A DNA stretch of 64,000 nucleotides from Caminibacter mediatlanticus TB-2 (GCF_005843985.1 NZ_CP040463.1:980001-1044000); one strand, 5' to 3'. Shown: positions 18,665-27,931, counted from the first letter of the stretch. Notes: a model not told the origin generated them from the letters alone. Numbers and translations are program-made.

Positions 18665-19762
18665 ATGAATACAAGAGTATATATTATAATAGGAATTGTT
18701 TTATTAAACATATTGTTTCCTTTTTTGGCTAAACATATAAAATATTTTCTTTTTAAAAAAAGAAGGAATACTTTTTTAAAACTTCTTTATTCAAGAGTTT
18801 ATAAAATAGGAATTCCTTTATTATTGCTTATTGATATTAATGCTTTCTTTTGGTATTTTGATTTTGAAAATTTTAAAAGCATTAAATTTTTTATAAACCT
18901 TTTTTTGCTTAGTTGGTTATTTTATGAGGTAATAAAATATTTTATATATACAGCAATTTCTATTAAAGTTACTCAAAAAAAGAGAGTTAGAAGAGAACTT
19001 TTTCATTTAATAATAAATTTAGCAAAAGTATTTATAGCGTTAATAGTTTTTGTATCAGTTTTGAGCTTTTATGGAGTAAATATTACAGCTATTATTACAT
19101 CTCTTGGTATTGGTGGTGTAATTATTGGTCTTGCAGCAAAAGATACTTTAAGTAATTTTTTTGATTCAATAAGATTAATTAGCTCAGATGCAATCCATGT
19201 TGGTGATTGGATTGAGACAAGAGATTTTGAAGGATTTGTAACAGAAATTGGCTTAACATACACTCAAATAAGAACATTTGATAACTCTTTAATTGTAATT
19301 CCAAATACAAAACTTGCTAATGATTGGGTTAGAAATTGGTCAAGAAGATTAATTGGAAGAAGAATAAAGTTTTGGGTTAAAATAAAATATACATTAGATA
19401 TAGATGAAGTAAATAGAGTTATAAATGAAATAAGGCAAATGCTTATTTCTCACCCAATGATTGTTACTGATAGAAAGATTGAAACTATTAAAAATAAGCT
19501 TCATAAAAATAATCTTTTTATTTTAGAAGATAAATATGGAGTTAGAAAAACACTTCTTGTTTATTTAGATGAGTTTGATGAATATTCTATGAATATATTA
19601 GTTTATGCTTTTTCTATTACAATAGATTGGGAAGGTTGGCTAAAAGTTAAACAAGATGTTTTATTAAAAGTTCTTGAAATTATTAAAAACTCTAAACTTG
19701 AACTTGCATATCCAACTTCTGTTATTTTCCATGATGAAAGGAAAAACTTATGGAAAGAATAG
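18665..19762 (+). CDS. MscS-family mechanosensitive ion channel
   Basis: Inner-membrane channel of 365 residues that would open under osmotic down-shock. About four hydrophobic segments lie before residue 170. The pore-lining helix and the beta domain that follows are well conserved: GIGGVIIGLAAKDTLSNFF, then DWIETRDFEGFVTEIG and the VIPNTKLAN segment near 215. The first segment starts at residue 4. Divergent from aspS with a 54-base gap. Its end overlaps the CHAD gene by 13 bases. Confidence 0.92.
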   Translation: MNTRVYIIIGIVLLNILFPFLAKHIKYFLFKKRRNTFLKLLYSRVYKIGIPLLLLIDINAFFWYFDFENFKSIKFFINLFLLSWLFYEVIKYFIYTAISIKVTQKKRVRRELFHLIINLAKVFIALIVFVSVLSFYGVNITAIITSLGIGGVIIGLAAKDTLSNFFDSIRLISSDAIHVGDWIETRDFEGFVTEIGLTYTQIRTFDNSLIVIPNTKLANDWVRNWSRRLIGRRIKFWVKIKYTLDIDEVNRVINEIRQMLISHPMIVTDRKIETIKNKLHKNNLFILEDKYGVRKTLLVYLDEFDEYSMNILVYAFSITIDWEGWLKVKQDVLLKVLEIIKNSKLELAYPTSVIFHDERKNLWKE

Positions 19763-20343
19763 ATTTATTAATAAATGAATATCTAAAAAAACAAAAACCA
19801 AAAATATTACATGATTTAAGAGTTGAAGCAAGAAGAATTTTAAGTAATTTAGAAAGAAATGGAAAAATAGATTTAGGATTAAAATTTCTTTTAAAAAAAT
19901 CTTCCAAATTAAGAGATACTGATGTAATGATTAAGATTTGTAAAAATAAAGAGATAAAAAAATATTTGAAGAAAAAAAGAAAAAAACTAAGAAAAAAATT
20001 TATAGAATTTTTAAAAAACTTTAAAAGTGAGATAGTGGAATTAGAAAATAAAAAAGAGTTTATTGATTGTAAAAAAGTGTTGAGTGAAACATTTTTAAAT
20101 AAAGATGATAAAACACTTCATAAAATTAGAATAAAAATAAAAAAGTGTAGATATACTAATTCTCAGTTTGAGAGAGAATTTAAAGCTATTCAAGATTATT
20201 TAGGAAAAGTACACGATTTTTATAATTGTGAAAAGTTATTAATAAAATTTGATAAAAATCCAAAAAATGCAATAAAAAATAAAAAGAAATTTATAAAAAA
20301 AGCAGAAAAAGAGAGAATTAAACTATTAAATCTTATCCCATAG
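19750..20343 (+). CDS. CHAD-domain protein (polyphosphate-binding type)
   Basis: A helical, very basic protein of 197 residues. The pattern LHDLRVEARRI near the N-terminus and LHKIRIKIKKCRY near 120 gives the two H-x3-R/K repeats of the CHAD domain, which binds inorganic polyphosphate. It is shorter than typical CHAD proteins (250-300). No CYTH/triphosphatase partner is encoded next to it. Translationally coupled to the MscS-like gene. Confidence 0.8.
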   Translation: MERIDLLINEYLKKQKPKILHDLRVEARRILSNLERNGKIDLGLKFLLKKSSKLRDTDVMIKICKNKEIKKYLKKKRKKLRKKFIEFLKNFKSEIVELENKKEFIDCKKVLSETFLNKDDKTLHKIRIKIKKCRYTNSQFEREFKAIQDYLGKVHDFYNCEKLLIKFDKNPKNAIKNKKKFIKKAEKERIKLLNLIP

Positions 20344-20349
20344 GATAAG
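20332..20349. terminator. Hairpin spanning two convergent stop codons
   Basis: CTTATCC (20332-20338) pairs with GGATAAG (20343-20349) around a CATA loop. The stop codons of the CHAD gene (TAG 20341-20343) and of the convergent aldo/keto reductase (ending at 20333) both lie inside it. No long T-run follows in either direction, so termination activity is plausible but unproven. Confidence 0.5.
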
Positions 20350-21349
20350 GGTATTTTTCTTGAAGTTTTTTGATATCTTTTAACATCTCATTTGTTAGTT
20401 TAAATTCTAATGCATCTAAAATTTCATCAAGTTGGTCTAATTTTCTTGCCCCTGTAATTGTAGAAGCAACAAAATCAAAATGTTTTGAATAACTAAGAGC
20501 TAATGTAACGGGACTTACAGAATATTTTTTAGCTATTTCAATAAATTCAGCAGTTGCTTTTAGAGTTTTTTCATTATAGAATTTTTTAGCATGTTCTCTT
20601 ACTCTTTTGTTTGGATGATTTAAATATAAACTAAATCTTGCATCTTTTGGCATTTCTTTGAGGTACTTTCCACTAAGTATTCCTCCTGCAAGAGGAGAGT
20701 AGGGAAGTAGTGAAACACTCTCTTTTTTGCAGACTTCTGCTAATTCATCAAGAGCACGAGGATTAAGAAGTGAAAAATTATTTTGAATAGATTCAAACCT
20801 TGCTAAATTTTCATATTTTGCAATCATATTTGCTTTTGTTAGACCATAGCAAGTATCATTACTTGTACCTATATATCTTACTTTTCCTTCTTTTACTAAT
20901 TCATTAAATGCTCTCATACTCTCTTCAATTGGAACAATTGTATCAGGCCAATGCATTTGATAAAGGTCAATATAATCAGTTTTTAGCCTTTTTAAACTTC
21001 CTTCAATTGCTCTTTTTATGTGAAATCTATCAATTGCTGTTAGTCCATACCTAATAGGAGGGACAAACCATCCACTTGCAGCCCCAGCAACTTTGCTTGC
21101 TAATATAATACTTTCACGAGGTTTTGTTTGAAGCCACTCTCCTACAATTTCTTCTGTTAATCCAGCATATTTGCTATCAGGTGGGACAGGATATAACTCT
21201 GCTGTATCATAAAAATTAATTCCTCTATCATAAGCTTTATCTAAAATTTTGAAAGCCTCTTTTTTATCAGTGGTACTTCCAAAAGTCATAGTCCCAATAC
21301 AAATTGGAGTTACTCTTAGCCCAGATTTTCCTATGTATCTATATTCCAT
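20333..21349 (-). CDS. Aldo/keto reductase
   Basis: NADPH-dependent (beta/alpha)8 oxidoreductase, 338 residues. FYDTAELYP carries the catalytic Asp and Tyr, SKVAG the Lys, and YQMHWPD the His. The nucleotide-binding end shows STITGARKLDQLDEIL. The substrate cannot be predicted; it resembles the Tas/YajO-like branch. The start overlaps the stop of the ferritin-like gene by a single base. Confidence 0.92.
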   Translation of the reverse strand: MEYRYIGKSGLRVTPICIGTMTFGSTTDKKEAFKILDKAYDRGINFYDTAELYPVPPDSKYAGLTEEIVGEWLQTKPRESIILASKVAGAASGWFVPPIRYGLTAIDRFHIKRAIEGSLKRLKTDYIDLYQMHWPDTIVPIEESMRAFNELVKEGKVRYIGTSNDTCYGLTKANMIAKYENLARFESIQNNFSLLNPRALDELAEVCKKESVSLLPYSPLAGGILSGKYLKEMPKDARFSLYLNHPNKRVREHAKKFYNEKTLKATAEFIEIAKKYSVSPVTLALSYSKHFDFVASTITGARKLDQLDEILDALEFKLTNEMLKDIKKLQEKYPYPMG

Positions 21350-21846
21350 TAATTCTCCTCAGGCATTCCCATTCTTTTGCTTCTTTCCATTGCTTGTTGA
21401 GCTAAATATCTATCACCAAATTTTTTAAGATTCTCAAATTCTTGTTCAAATCCTTCAAAATGTCTCTCTTCATCCGCGATTACAGCTTCAAAAATCTGTT
21501 TAGTCCCAGCATCTCTTGCATTTGCACACTCAATTGCAGAATCATTATACATCTCCATTGCTTCTTCTTCGCTTTTCATAGCCCATTTTAACATCTCATT
21601 TACATCTCTAATATGTTCAACTTCATGTGCTGGTTTCATTTCTATTTCACCGCCTAAAAACAGAATTCTCTCAGCAAATTTTTCTGTATGAAGCATTTCA
21701 TCTATTGCTGTTTTTTTAAAAATTCCTGCAAGTAAGTCATAACCTAAATCATCTAAAATAAAATGAAAATACATATATTGATGAATTGCACTTAGCTCTT
21801 CTGCTATCGCTTTATTTAGTAGTTCAATTGATTTTTGTTTGTTCAT
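21349..21846 (-). CDS. Bacterioferritin / ferritin-like diiron protein
   Basis: Four-helix iron-storage or ferroxidase protein of 165 residues. The metal-ligand pattern is visible: E18 in AEELSAIHQY, E-x2-H in DEMLHTEKF near 51-54, E94 in KSEEEAMEMY and EERHFEGFE near 129. This resembles bacterioferritin, although I cannot confirm the haem methionine. Upstream is a good ribosome-binding site (ggaga) and a divergent nadK. Confidence 0.88.
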   Translation of the reverse strand: MNKQKSIELLNKAIAEELSAIHQYMYFHFILDDLGYDLLAGIFKKTAIDEMLHTEKFAERILFLGGEIEMKPAHEVEHIRDVNEMLKWAMKSEEEAMEMYNDSAIECANARDAGTKQIFEAVIADEERHFEGFEQEFENLKKFGDRYLAQQAMERSKRMGMPEEN

Positions 21847-21924
21847 TTTTTCTCCTTGGTTTTACTTAATTATAACATAATTTAAAAAATGATAACTTGT
21901 TATAATTATAAAAAAAGGTTATTA

Positions 21925-22749
21925 ATGAAAGCTGGGTTTGTTTTAAAGCCAAAAGATACATTAAAAATTAAGCCTCTGTTTTTAAAAGTTAAAGAGATAT
22001 TTGAATCTAAAAATATTGAAGTTTTGCTTGATTTAGTTAGTGCAAAAGCTATTGGATTTAGAGGAGTTGAATTTGAGAAGTTATGTGAAGAGAGTGATTT
22101 TTTAGTAGCTTTTGGGGGAGATGGGACTTTAATTTCGTTAGCAAGAAGAAGTTATAAGTATGATAAGCCAATTTTAGGAATTAATGTAGGAAATTTAGGA
22201 TTTTTAACTGATATAAATCCTGATAATGTTGATGAATTTTTAGATAAATTTTTAGAGGGAAAATATAGAATTGATGAGAGGATGGTAATAGAAGTAGGGT
22301 ATAAAGGAAAAAATTTATATGCTTTTAATGATGTTGTAATAAGCAAAGATATAATAAGTTCAATGATTAATATTGAGGTTAATACCCAAGAGAGTTTTTT
22401 AAATACTTATAGAGGAGATGGACTAATAATTTCTACACCAACGGGAAGTACAGCATATAATTTAAGTGCAGGAGGCCCTGTTGTTTATCCATTAACAGAA
22501 GGGTTTATTTTAACTCCTATTTGTCCTCATTCTTTAACTCAAAGACCACTTGTTTTGCCAAGTAATTTTGAGATAGAAGTTAGCACAAAAGAGGTTGCAA
22601 AACTTATACTTGATGGACAAGAAATTTATAATTTAAATGATAAAATAACTATAAATAAAGCAAAAAAACCTATAAAACTTATTCATAGGATAGAGAGAAA
22701 TTATTTTGATGTATTAAGAGAAAAGTTGAAATGGGGAGAAGTTAAGTGA
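21925..22749 (+). CDS. nadK: NAD kinase
   Basis: Phosphorylates NAD to NADP. Conserved motifs are FGGDGTLIS, NVGNLGFLTD, and STPTGSTAYNLSAGGPVV. I place the start at ATG 21925 (MKAGFVLKP) with an AAGG upstream, giving 274 residues, close to the family norm. An in-frame ATG at 21889 lies in promoter-like AT-rich DNA. The stop overlaps the recN GTG start. Confidence 0.95.
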   Translation: MKAGFVLKPKDTLKIKPLFLKVKEIFESKNIEVLLDLVSAKAIGFRGVEFEKLCEESDFLVAFGGDGTLISLARRSYKYDKPILGINVGNLGFLTDINPDNVDEFLDKFLEGKYRIDERMVIEVGYKGKNLYAFNDVVISKDIISSMINIEVNTQESFLNTYRGDGLIISTPTGSTAYNLSAGGPVVYPLTEGFILTPICPHSLTQRPLVLPSNFEIEVSTKEVAKLILDGQEIYNLNDKITINKAKKPIKLIHRIERNYFDVLREKLKWGEVK

Positions 22750-24290
22750 TTGAGAGAGTTTATCTTAAAGAATATGTTACTTTTGAAGAAGTTGAGCTTG
22801 AATTTAGTGAAGTAGAACTTGAATTTTCAAAAGGACTTATTGTTTTTACTGGTCCAAGTGGTGCTGGGAAATCTGTTTTGATGAGAGGTATTCTTTCAAT
22901 TTTTGGTTTTTTCGATATAAATGCAAAACTTAGTGAAGCAATTGTTGATAATAAATTGGATTTAGAAAAATATGGAATTGAGGAAGATGAGGTAACAATA
23001 TTTAGGCAAATTAGAAAAAATAAAAATAGATATTTTATAAATAATCAAGCTGTCAGTAAGAAAGTAGTAAATAAAGTTGCAAAAGAATTTATTGATTATT
23101 TATCTTTACGAGAAGTGGATGAATTTGAAAATGAAAATATTGTAAATTTACTTGATAAAATGATTAGAGAGAAAGAATATTATGTTAAGTTAGAAGATTA
23201 CAAATCTAAATACAAAAAATATAAAGAACTAAAAAATAAATTAGAAAAAATAAACAAAGAAGAAAAAGAAGCAATAGAAAAAATTGAATTTTTAAAATAT
23301 GAGATTGATAAAATAGAAAATATTTCTCCAAAAGTAGGAGAATTTGAAGAGCTTATGAGCATAAAAAAAGATTTAAGTAAAATTGAAAAAATAAAAGAAA
23401 AAGCATATGAAATAGAGAGAATATTTGAATATGAAAATAATGTTTATGAATTTTTAGATATGATAGAAGAAGATAGTGAATTTTTTTCAAATGCAATGAA
23501 TGAACTTAGAATTGCAATTGATAAGGCTCAGGAAAAAGCATCTTATTTAGAAAGTATTGATATTGAAGAAGTTTTAAACAGACTCTCAAACCTTCAAGAG
23601 CTAATTAGAAGATTTGGAAGTATTGAAAATAGTTTAGAATACTTAGAAGAAAAGAAAAAAGAATTAAATTTGCTTGAAAATTTAAGCTTTGAGAAGGAAA
23701 ATTTACAAAAAGAAATTAAGACTTTAAAAAAAGAGTTAATAAACTTAGCTGAATATTTACATACAAAAAGAGAAGAAGTAGCTAAAAAATTTGAAGAGAA
23801 ACTTAATTTTTATCTTAAAAAACTTTATATGCCTGATGCAAAGGTTGTTTTAGAAAAGGATAATTTGTATAATTTAGGAATTACAAAAGCAAAAATTATT
23901 GTAAATGATATTGATATAAATACAATTTCAACAGGAGAATTTAATAGATTAAGAGTAGCGCTACTTGCAAGTAAATTAGAATATGAAGAAAAGGAAAAAA
24001 CACTCTTTTTAGATGAAATAGATGCAAATTTAAGTGGTGAAGAATCTATGAGCGTTGCAGAAGTTTTGAAGTATCTTTCAAAAAAATATCAAATTTTTGC
24101 AATTTCTCATCAGCCACAACTTGCAAGTAAAGCTAATAAACATTTTTTAGTTACTAAAAAAGATAATAAATCTTTTGTTAAAGAGTTAAGTAAAGAAGAG
24201 AGAATAGAGGAGATTGCAAGAATTATTGGTGGAAAAGAGAAGTCTCAAAAAGCTATTGCATATGCAAAAGAGATGTTAAATATAAAATAA
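22746..24290 (+). CDS. recN: DNA repair ATPase RecN-like
   Basis: SMC-like ATPase for double-strand break repair, 514 residues with GTG start. Walker A is GPSGAGKS near 38-45. A long coiled coil spans about 145-360. The C-terminal ABC parts are STGEFNRLR and LFLDEIDANLSGEES, then AISHQPQLAS. A seven-residue duplication (EVELEFS twice, encoded at 22788-22829) lies between strand one and the P-loop. nadK-recN-trpD are spaced like an operon. Confidence 0.93.
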   Translation: MIERVYLKEYVTFEEVELEFSEVELEFSKGLIVFTGPSGAGKSVLMRGILSIFGFFDINAKLSEAIVDNKLDLEKYGIEEDEVTIFRQIRKNKNRYFINNQAVSKKVVNKVAKEFIDYLSLREVDEFENENIVNLLDKMIREKEYYVKLEDYKSKYKKYKELKNKLEKINKEEKEAIEKIEFLKYEIDKIENISPKVGEFEELMSIKKDLSKIEKIKEKAYEIERIFEYENNVYEFLDMIEEDSEFFSNAMNELRIAIDKAQEKASYLESIDIEEVLNRLSNLQELIRRFGSIENSLEYLEEKKKELNLLENLSFEKENLQKEIKTLKKELINLAEYLHTKREEVAKKFEEKLNFYLKKLYMPDAKVVLEKDNLYNLGITKAKIIVNDIDINTISTGEFNRLRVALLASKLEYEEKEKTLFLDEIDANLSGEESMSVAEVLKYLSKKYQIFAISHQPQLASKANKHFLVTKKDNKSFVKELSKEERIEEIARIIGGKEKSQKAIAYAKEMLNIK

Positions 24291-24299
24291 GGAGAAAAA

Positions 24300-25271
24300 A
24301 TGAAAGAGATGTTTGAGAGACTTTTTAATAATGAATTATCAGAAGATGAAGCAAGGGAATTTTTAATCTCTTTATATGAAAAAGGAGAAAGTCCAGAAGA
24401 TATAAAAATAGCAGCAGAAGTTATGAGAGAAAAAAGTATAAAACTTCCTGTAAGTAAAGAATTGCAAGATAAATTAATTGATATAGTAGGTACAGGTGGA
24501 GATAAATCAAATAGCTTTAATATCTCATCAACTACTGCTCTTTTAGTGTCTTCAATTGGAAGTTATGTTGCAAAACATGGAAATAGAAGTATTACAAGTA
24601 AAAGTGGAAGTGCTGATATGCTCGAAGCTCTTGGCATAAATCTTAATTTAACTCCTCAAAATCAAGTAAAAATGCTTGAAGAAGTTAGATTTACATTTAT
24701 TTTTGCTATTAATCATCATCCAGCTATGAAACATATAATGCCAATTAGAAAATCAATTCCTCATAGGACAATTTTTAATATTTTAGGACCTCTAACAAAT
24801 CCAGCAGGGGCTAAAAAATATCTTTTAGGAGTTTTTTCAACTGATTTTGTTGAAAAAATTGCAAGTGCATTAATGCTTATGGATGTAAAAAGTGCTATGG
24901 TTGTTAGTAGTTTTGATGGAATGGATGAAATAAGTATTGCTGATAAGACAAAAGCAATATATTATGATGGTATAAGATTAAGAGATATGATAATTGACCC
25001 TAAAACATATGGATTTTTTGGAAGTAAAGAGGATTTAATTGGTGGTGATGCAAAAGAGAATGCAAAAATTACAAGAGGAATTTTAAGTGGAGAGATAAAG
25101 GGGCCTAAAAGAGATGCAGTTTTATTAAATAGTGCAGCTGCTTTAATGGTTGATGGTAAAGTAAATTCTATTGAAGAAGGAATTAAACTTTCAAAAGAAG
25201 CAATTGATAGTGGTAAAGCTATAAAACATCTTGAAAAAATTATTGAAGTTTCAAATAAATTAGGAAAATAA
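24300..25271 (+). CDS. trpD: Anthranilate phosphoribosyltransferase
   Basis: Second enzyme of tryptophan synthesis, joining anthranilate to PRPP. 323 residues. Conserved motifs are DIVGTGGDKSNSFNIS (PRPP site), KHGNRSITSKSGSADMLEALG, and HPAMKHIMPIRKSI followed by ILGPLTNPA. It is separate from the other trp genes here and lacks the TrpG fusion. The stop overlaps the hydrolase start by one base. Confidence 0.95.
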   Translation: MKEMFERLFNNELSEDEAREFLISLYEKGESPEDIKIAAEVMREKSIKLPVSKELQDKLIDIVGTGGDKSNSFNISSTTALLVSSIGSYVAKHGNRSITSKSGSADMLEALGINLNLTPQNQVKMLEEVRFTFIFAINHHPAMKHIMPIRKSIPHRTIFNILGPLTNPAGAKKYLLGVFSTDFVEKIASALMLMDVKSAMVVSSFDGMDEISIADKTKAIYYDGIRLRDMIIDPKTYGFFGSKEDLIGGDAKENAKITRGILSGEIKGPKRDAVLLNSAAALMVDGKVNSIEEGIKLSKEAIDSGKAIKHLEKIIEVSNKLGK

Positions 25272-25996
25272 TGGCTATAAGAGAAGTTATAGTAGAAGAT
25301 AAAAAATTTAATATAAGTTATGAAATATTAAATCAAGATAAAACAAAAAATGTTATTTTTCTTCATGGATGGGGAAGTAATAAAGAAATTATGAAAAGTG
25401 CATTTAATAATAACTTTAAAGAATTTAGACATATTTATATTGATATGCCAGGATTTGGTAAAAGTAGTAACTCTTATGTTTTAACCACAAAAGATTATGC
25501 AAATATAATTGATAAGTTTTTAATGGGTTTAAATTTAAAAAAAGATGTTATTATAGGTCATAGTTTTGGAGGAAAAGTAGCTACTCTTTTAAATCCTGAG
25601 TTACTTGTTTTACTTGCAAGTGCTGGAATTGTTTTAGAAAAACCAATTGATGTAAAGATTAAGATAAAAATATTTAAATTATTAAAAAAATTAGGACTTT
25701 CTAAATTTAGAAACTTTTTTGTAAGCAGCGATGTTAAAGGGATGAGTGAAGAGATGTATGAAATATTTAAAAATGTAGTAGATGAAGATTTTAGTGAAGT
25801 TTTTAAAAACTATAATGGAGAAGTTTTGATTTTTGGAGGTGATAAAGATACAGCAGTCCCAAGAAAAGCAATAGAAAAACAAGCAAAATTATTTAATAGA
25901 AATTTTATTATGTTAAGTGGTAACCATTATTTCTTTTTAAATAAAAAAGAAAATACCAAAAAAATTGAGGAAGAAATAAAAAGGAGGCTAAAATGA
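25271..25996 (+). CDS. Alpha/beta hydrolase
   Basis: A 241-residue hydrolase. It has FLHGWGSNKE (oxyanion region), the nucleophile elbow GHSFGGK (Ser near 98), an acid in GGDKDTAVP near 200, and the histidine in LSGNHYFF near 223, completing the triad. Substrate unknown; esterase, lactonase and MhpC/BioH-like roles are all possible. It is overlapped by one base with trpD and 4 bases with the next gene. Confidence 0.88.
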   Translation: MAIREVIVEDKKFNISYEILNQDKTKNVIFLHGWGSNKEIMKSAFNNNFKEFRHIYIDMPGFGKSSNSYVLTTKDYANIIDKFLMGLNLKKDVIIGHSFGGKVATLLNPELLVLLASAGIVLEKPIDVKIKIKIFKLLKKLGLSKFRNFFVSSDVKGMSEEMYEIFKNVVDEDFSEVFKNYNGEVLIFGGDKDTAVPRKAIEKQAKLFNRNFIMLSGNHYFFLNKKENTKKIEEEIKRRLK

Positions 25997-26304
25997 GTGT
26001 ATTAGTAGAATTTGCTATGTTTCCAACAGATAAAGGAGAGAGTGTAAGTGAATATGTAAGTAGAATTATAAAAATGTTTAAAGAAAGTAATATAAATTAT
26101 CAACTAACACCAATGGGTACAATTTTTGAGGTTGATACAATAGAAGAAGCTACAAATATTATTAATAATGCATATAAACAATTAGAGAGAGACTGCAATA
26201 GAGTTTACACTACAATTAAGATGGATATTAGAAAAAATAAAAATAATAGAATGAAACAAAAAATTAAATCAATTGAATCTAAAATAGGAAAAGTTAATGG
26301 ATAG
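25993..26304 (+). CDS. MTH1187/YkoF-like thiamine-binding family protein
   Basis: A 103-residue ferredoxin-fold protein. The order VEFAMFPTDKGESVSEYVSRI, YQLTPMGTIFEVD and RVYTTIKMDIRK fits the UPF0045/MTH1187 family, some members of which bind thiamine or related ligands. A charged tail follows. No transporter genes lie beside it. The stop overlaps the HIT gene start by 8 bases. Confidence 0.85.
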   Translation: MSVLVEFAMFPTDKGESVSEYVSRIIKMFKESNINYQLTPMGTIFEVDTIEEATNIINNAYKQLERDCNRVYTTIKMDIRKNKNNRMKQKIKSIESKIGKVNG

Positions 26305-26779
26305 ATTATATGCACCTTGGAGAAGAAGCTATCATCTAAAAAAACCTAATGGATGTGTTTTTTGCAAAATTGCAAAATCACCTGAATTTGACGATGAAAA
26401 TGAAGTATTTTATAGAGATGATATTTGTTTTTTTGTAATGAATAGATTTCCATATAATCCAGGACATTTTATGATAATTCCAAATAGACATATAGCTAAT
26501 TATGAAGATTTAACTGATGAAGAAGCTTCTCATATAGCAATACTTGCAAAGAAGGGAACTAAAATTCTTAAATATTTTGGAGCAGATGGTATAAATATGG
26601 GATGGAATATTGGTTTTGATGCGGGGGCAGGAATACCTGAGCACATTCATTTTCATTTAGTACCAAGATTTAAAAGAGATACCAATATGATGACGACTAT
26701 TTTTAATACAAGAGTTTATAGCGCTGATTTTAGAAAAGTGTTTGAAGAGATAAGAGAAATTAGTAAGAGGTATTTATGA
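26297..26779 (+). CDS. HIT-family nucleotide hydrolase/transferase
   Basis: Histidine-triad protein of 160 residues. The N-terminal Cys-x2-Cys-x-like part (CVFCKI) contributes to metal binding in some members. PGHFMIIPNRH and the active-site triad HIHFHLVPR (H-x-H-x-H) are intact. The form resembles the Ap4A phosphorylase/HIT proteins of Campylobacterota. It overlaps the next gene by four bases. Confidence 0.92.
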   Translation: MDRLYAPWRRSYHLKKPNGCVFCKIAKSPEFDDENEVFYRDDICFFVMNRFPYNPGHFMIIPNRHIANYEDLTDEEASHIAILAKKGTKILKYFGADGINMGWNIGFDAGAGIPEHIHFHLVPRFKRDTNMMTTIFNTRVYSADFRKVFEEIREISKRYL

Positions 26780-27621
26780 AAAAAACAGGTGATAATATAA
26801 TAAGCATATTACAAAATGAAATTGAAAAAAATTATTCTCAATTAAGTATAGAAAAATTACAAAAAATTTTTTATTGCCATGCTAAAAAATTATTAAATGA
26901 ATATTTATTAAAAATAGAAAATTTAGAAATTGAAATTTTAGATATTGAGTATTATTATTTTAGTGACAACCATCAAGATATTTATGTTCATAAAAAAGAA
27001 AAACAAAAAATCTCACAAAAAAAATCTTCAAAAATTATACAACTATATGTACATGAGAAAAATAATAGGGGAGGAATTGATATTGTATTTGGTAGAGGTA
27101 ATTATTATGGGGGGATTTTAATTAAAGGGATTAACATTATTAATATTAACGGTGAACATACTATTGGAATAAATAAAGTTAAAAATAAAATAGCTAAAAC
27201 ATTTAATATTTCTGATGATTATAAAGAATTACAAGATTTTTTTGATAATACTGATATTACTTTGATAAAAAAGAGTAATCAAAAAAATGATAAAATATTT
27301 GTTTCTATTAGAGAAGGGCTAAATTCATTAGAATGTAAATATAAATTTGCGCTATATAGATTTATTAAATCAGTTAAAATAAATGAAAAATATGATTTAA
27401 CTTATAAAGATTTAAAAAATAAATCTAAAATATTAGCTATTAATTATTGGATTTTTGATAAAAAAATAAAATTAAATGTTTTCAAAAAAAATAGTAAAGA
27501 TTTGTTTGTTGATATTGAAAAACATTACAATATTATAAATAATAATTGTTACAATAATTGTTACCTAAAAAAATATTGTAAAGATTTTAAATTATTTTTA
27601 GAAGAGAAAGAAAAAGGATAA
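26776..27621 (+). CDS. Hypothetical protein, possibly a restriction or DNA-glycosylase-like accessory protein
   Basis: I do not firmly recognise this 281-residue protein. A conserved-looking core is DNHQDIYVHKKEKQ (about 65-78), then RGGIDIVFG and YYGGILIKGI (about 96-118), which faintly recalls methylpurine-DNA glycosylase-like hypotheticals. A cysteine cluster, NNCYNNCYLKKYCKDF, lies near the C-terminus. It is extremely Lys/Asn/Ile-rich, more so than its neighbours, and caps the trpD-to-HIT transcript with a four-base overlap. It may be a late addition to that operon. Confidence 0.65.
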   Translation: MKKTGDNIISILQNEIEKNYSQLSIEKLQKIFYCHAKKLLNEYLLKIENLEIEILDIEYYYFSDNHQDIYVHKKEKQKISQKKSSKIIQLYVHEKNNRGGIDIVFGRGNYYGGILIKGINIININGEHTIGINKVKNKIAKTFNISDDYKELQDFFDNTDITLIKKSNQKNDKIFVSIREGLNSLECKYKFALYRFIKSVKINEKYDLTYKDLKNKSKILAINYWIFDKKIKLNVFKKNSKDLFVDIEKHYNIINNNCYNNCYLKKYCKDFKLFLEEKEKG

Positions 27622-27632
27622 AAAATTATCCT
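27615..27632. terminator. Bidirectional hairpin between convergent genes
   Basis: AGGATAA (27615-27621) pairs with TTATCCT (27626-27632) over a 4-base A loop. It contains both stop codons (TAA at 27619 and the atpE stop at 27626 on the other strand). The GGATAA/TTATCC core is the same as in the hairpin at 20332-20349. Confidence 0.5.
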
Positions 27633-27931
27633 AAGAATGGGTTAGCGTAAAGTGCGATTAGAGCTAAAACTAATGCGTAGATAACTTGCGCTTCGATCAT
27701 TGCTAATGCAATGAACATTGTACCCATTAATTTACCACCCATTCCTGGGTTTCTTGCAGTACCTGCGATTGTAGCTGCTGCTGTGTGTCCCATACCGATT
27801 GCACCACCAAGTGCTGCTAAACCAAGACCTACAACTGCTGCGATTACGCTGTAAGCTTGAATCATTGTTTTACCATCTGCTGCAAATGCAAATGCTGCAA
27901 AAATTGCCATTAATGCTACGATTTTTTTCAT
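27626..27931 (-). CDS. atpE: ATP synthase F0 subunit c
   Basis: Ring-forming proteolipid of the F-type ATP synthase, 101 residues. Two membrane helices flank the polar loop AGTARNPGMGGK, and the ion-carrying carboxylate is E80 in ALAMIEAQVIYAL. The N-terminal MKKIVALMAIFAAFAFAADG looks like a cleavable signal sequence, a known feature of AtpE in Campylobacterota. As usual in this phylum it stands apart from the other atp genes. Strong ribosome-binding site (aaggaga). Confidence 0.96.
   Translation of the reverse strand: MKKIVALMAIFAAFAFAADGKTMIQAYSVIAAVVGLGLAALGGAIGMGHTAAATIAGTARNPGMGGKLMGTMFIALAMIEAQVIYALVLALIALYANPFLG

Noticed and set aside
21889-21924. Longer NadK starting at ATG 21889
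   Set aside because: The extra twelve residues (ITCYNYKKRLL type) do not match the family and lie in promoter-like DNA, while ATG 21925 has a ribosome-binding sequence and the normal N-terminus.
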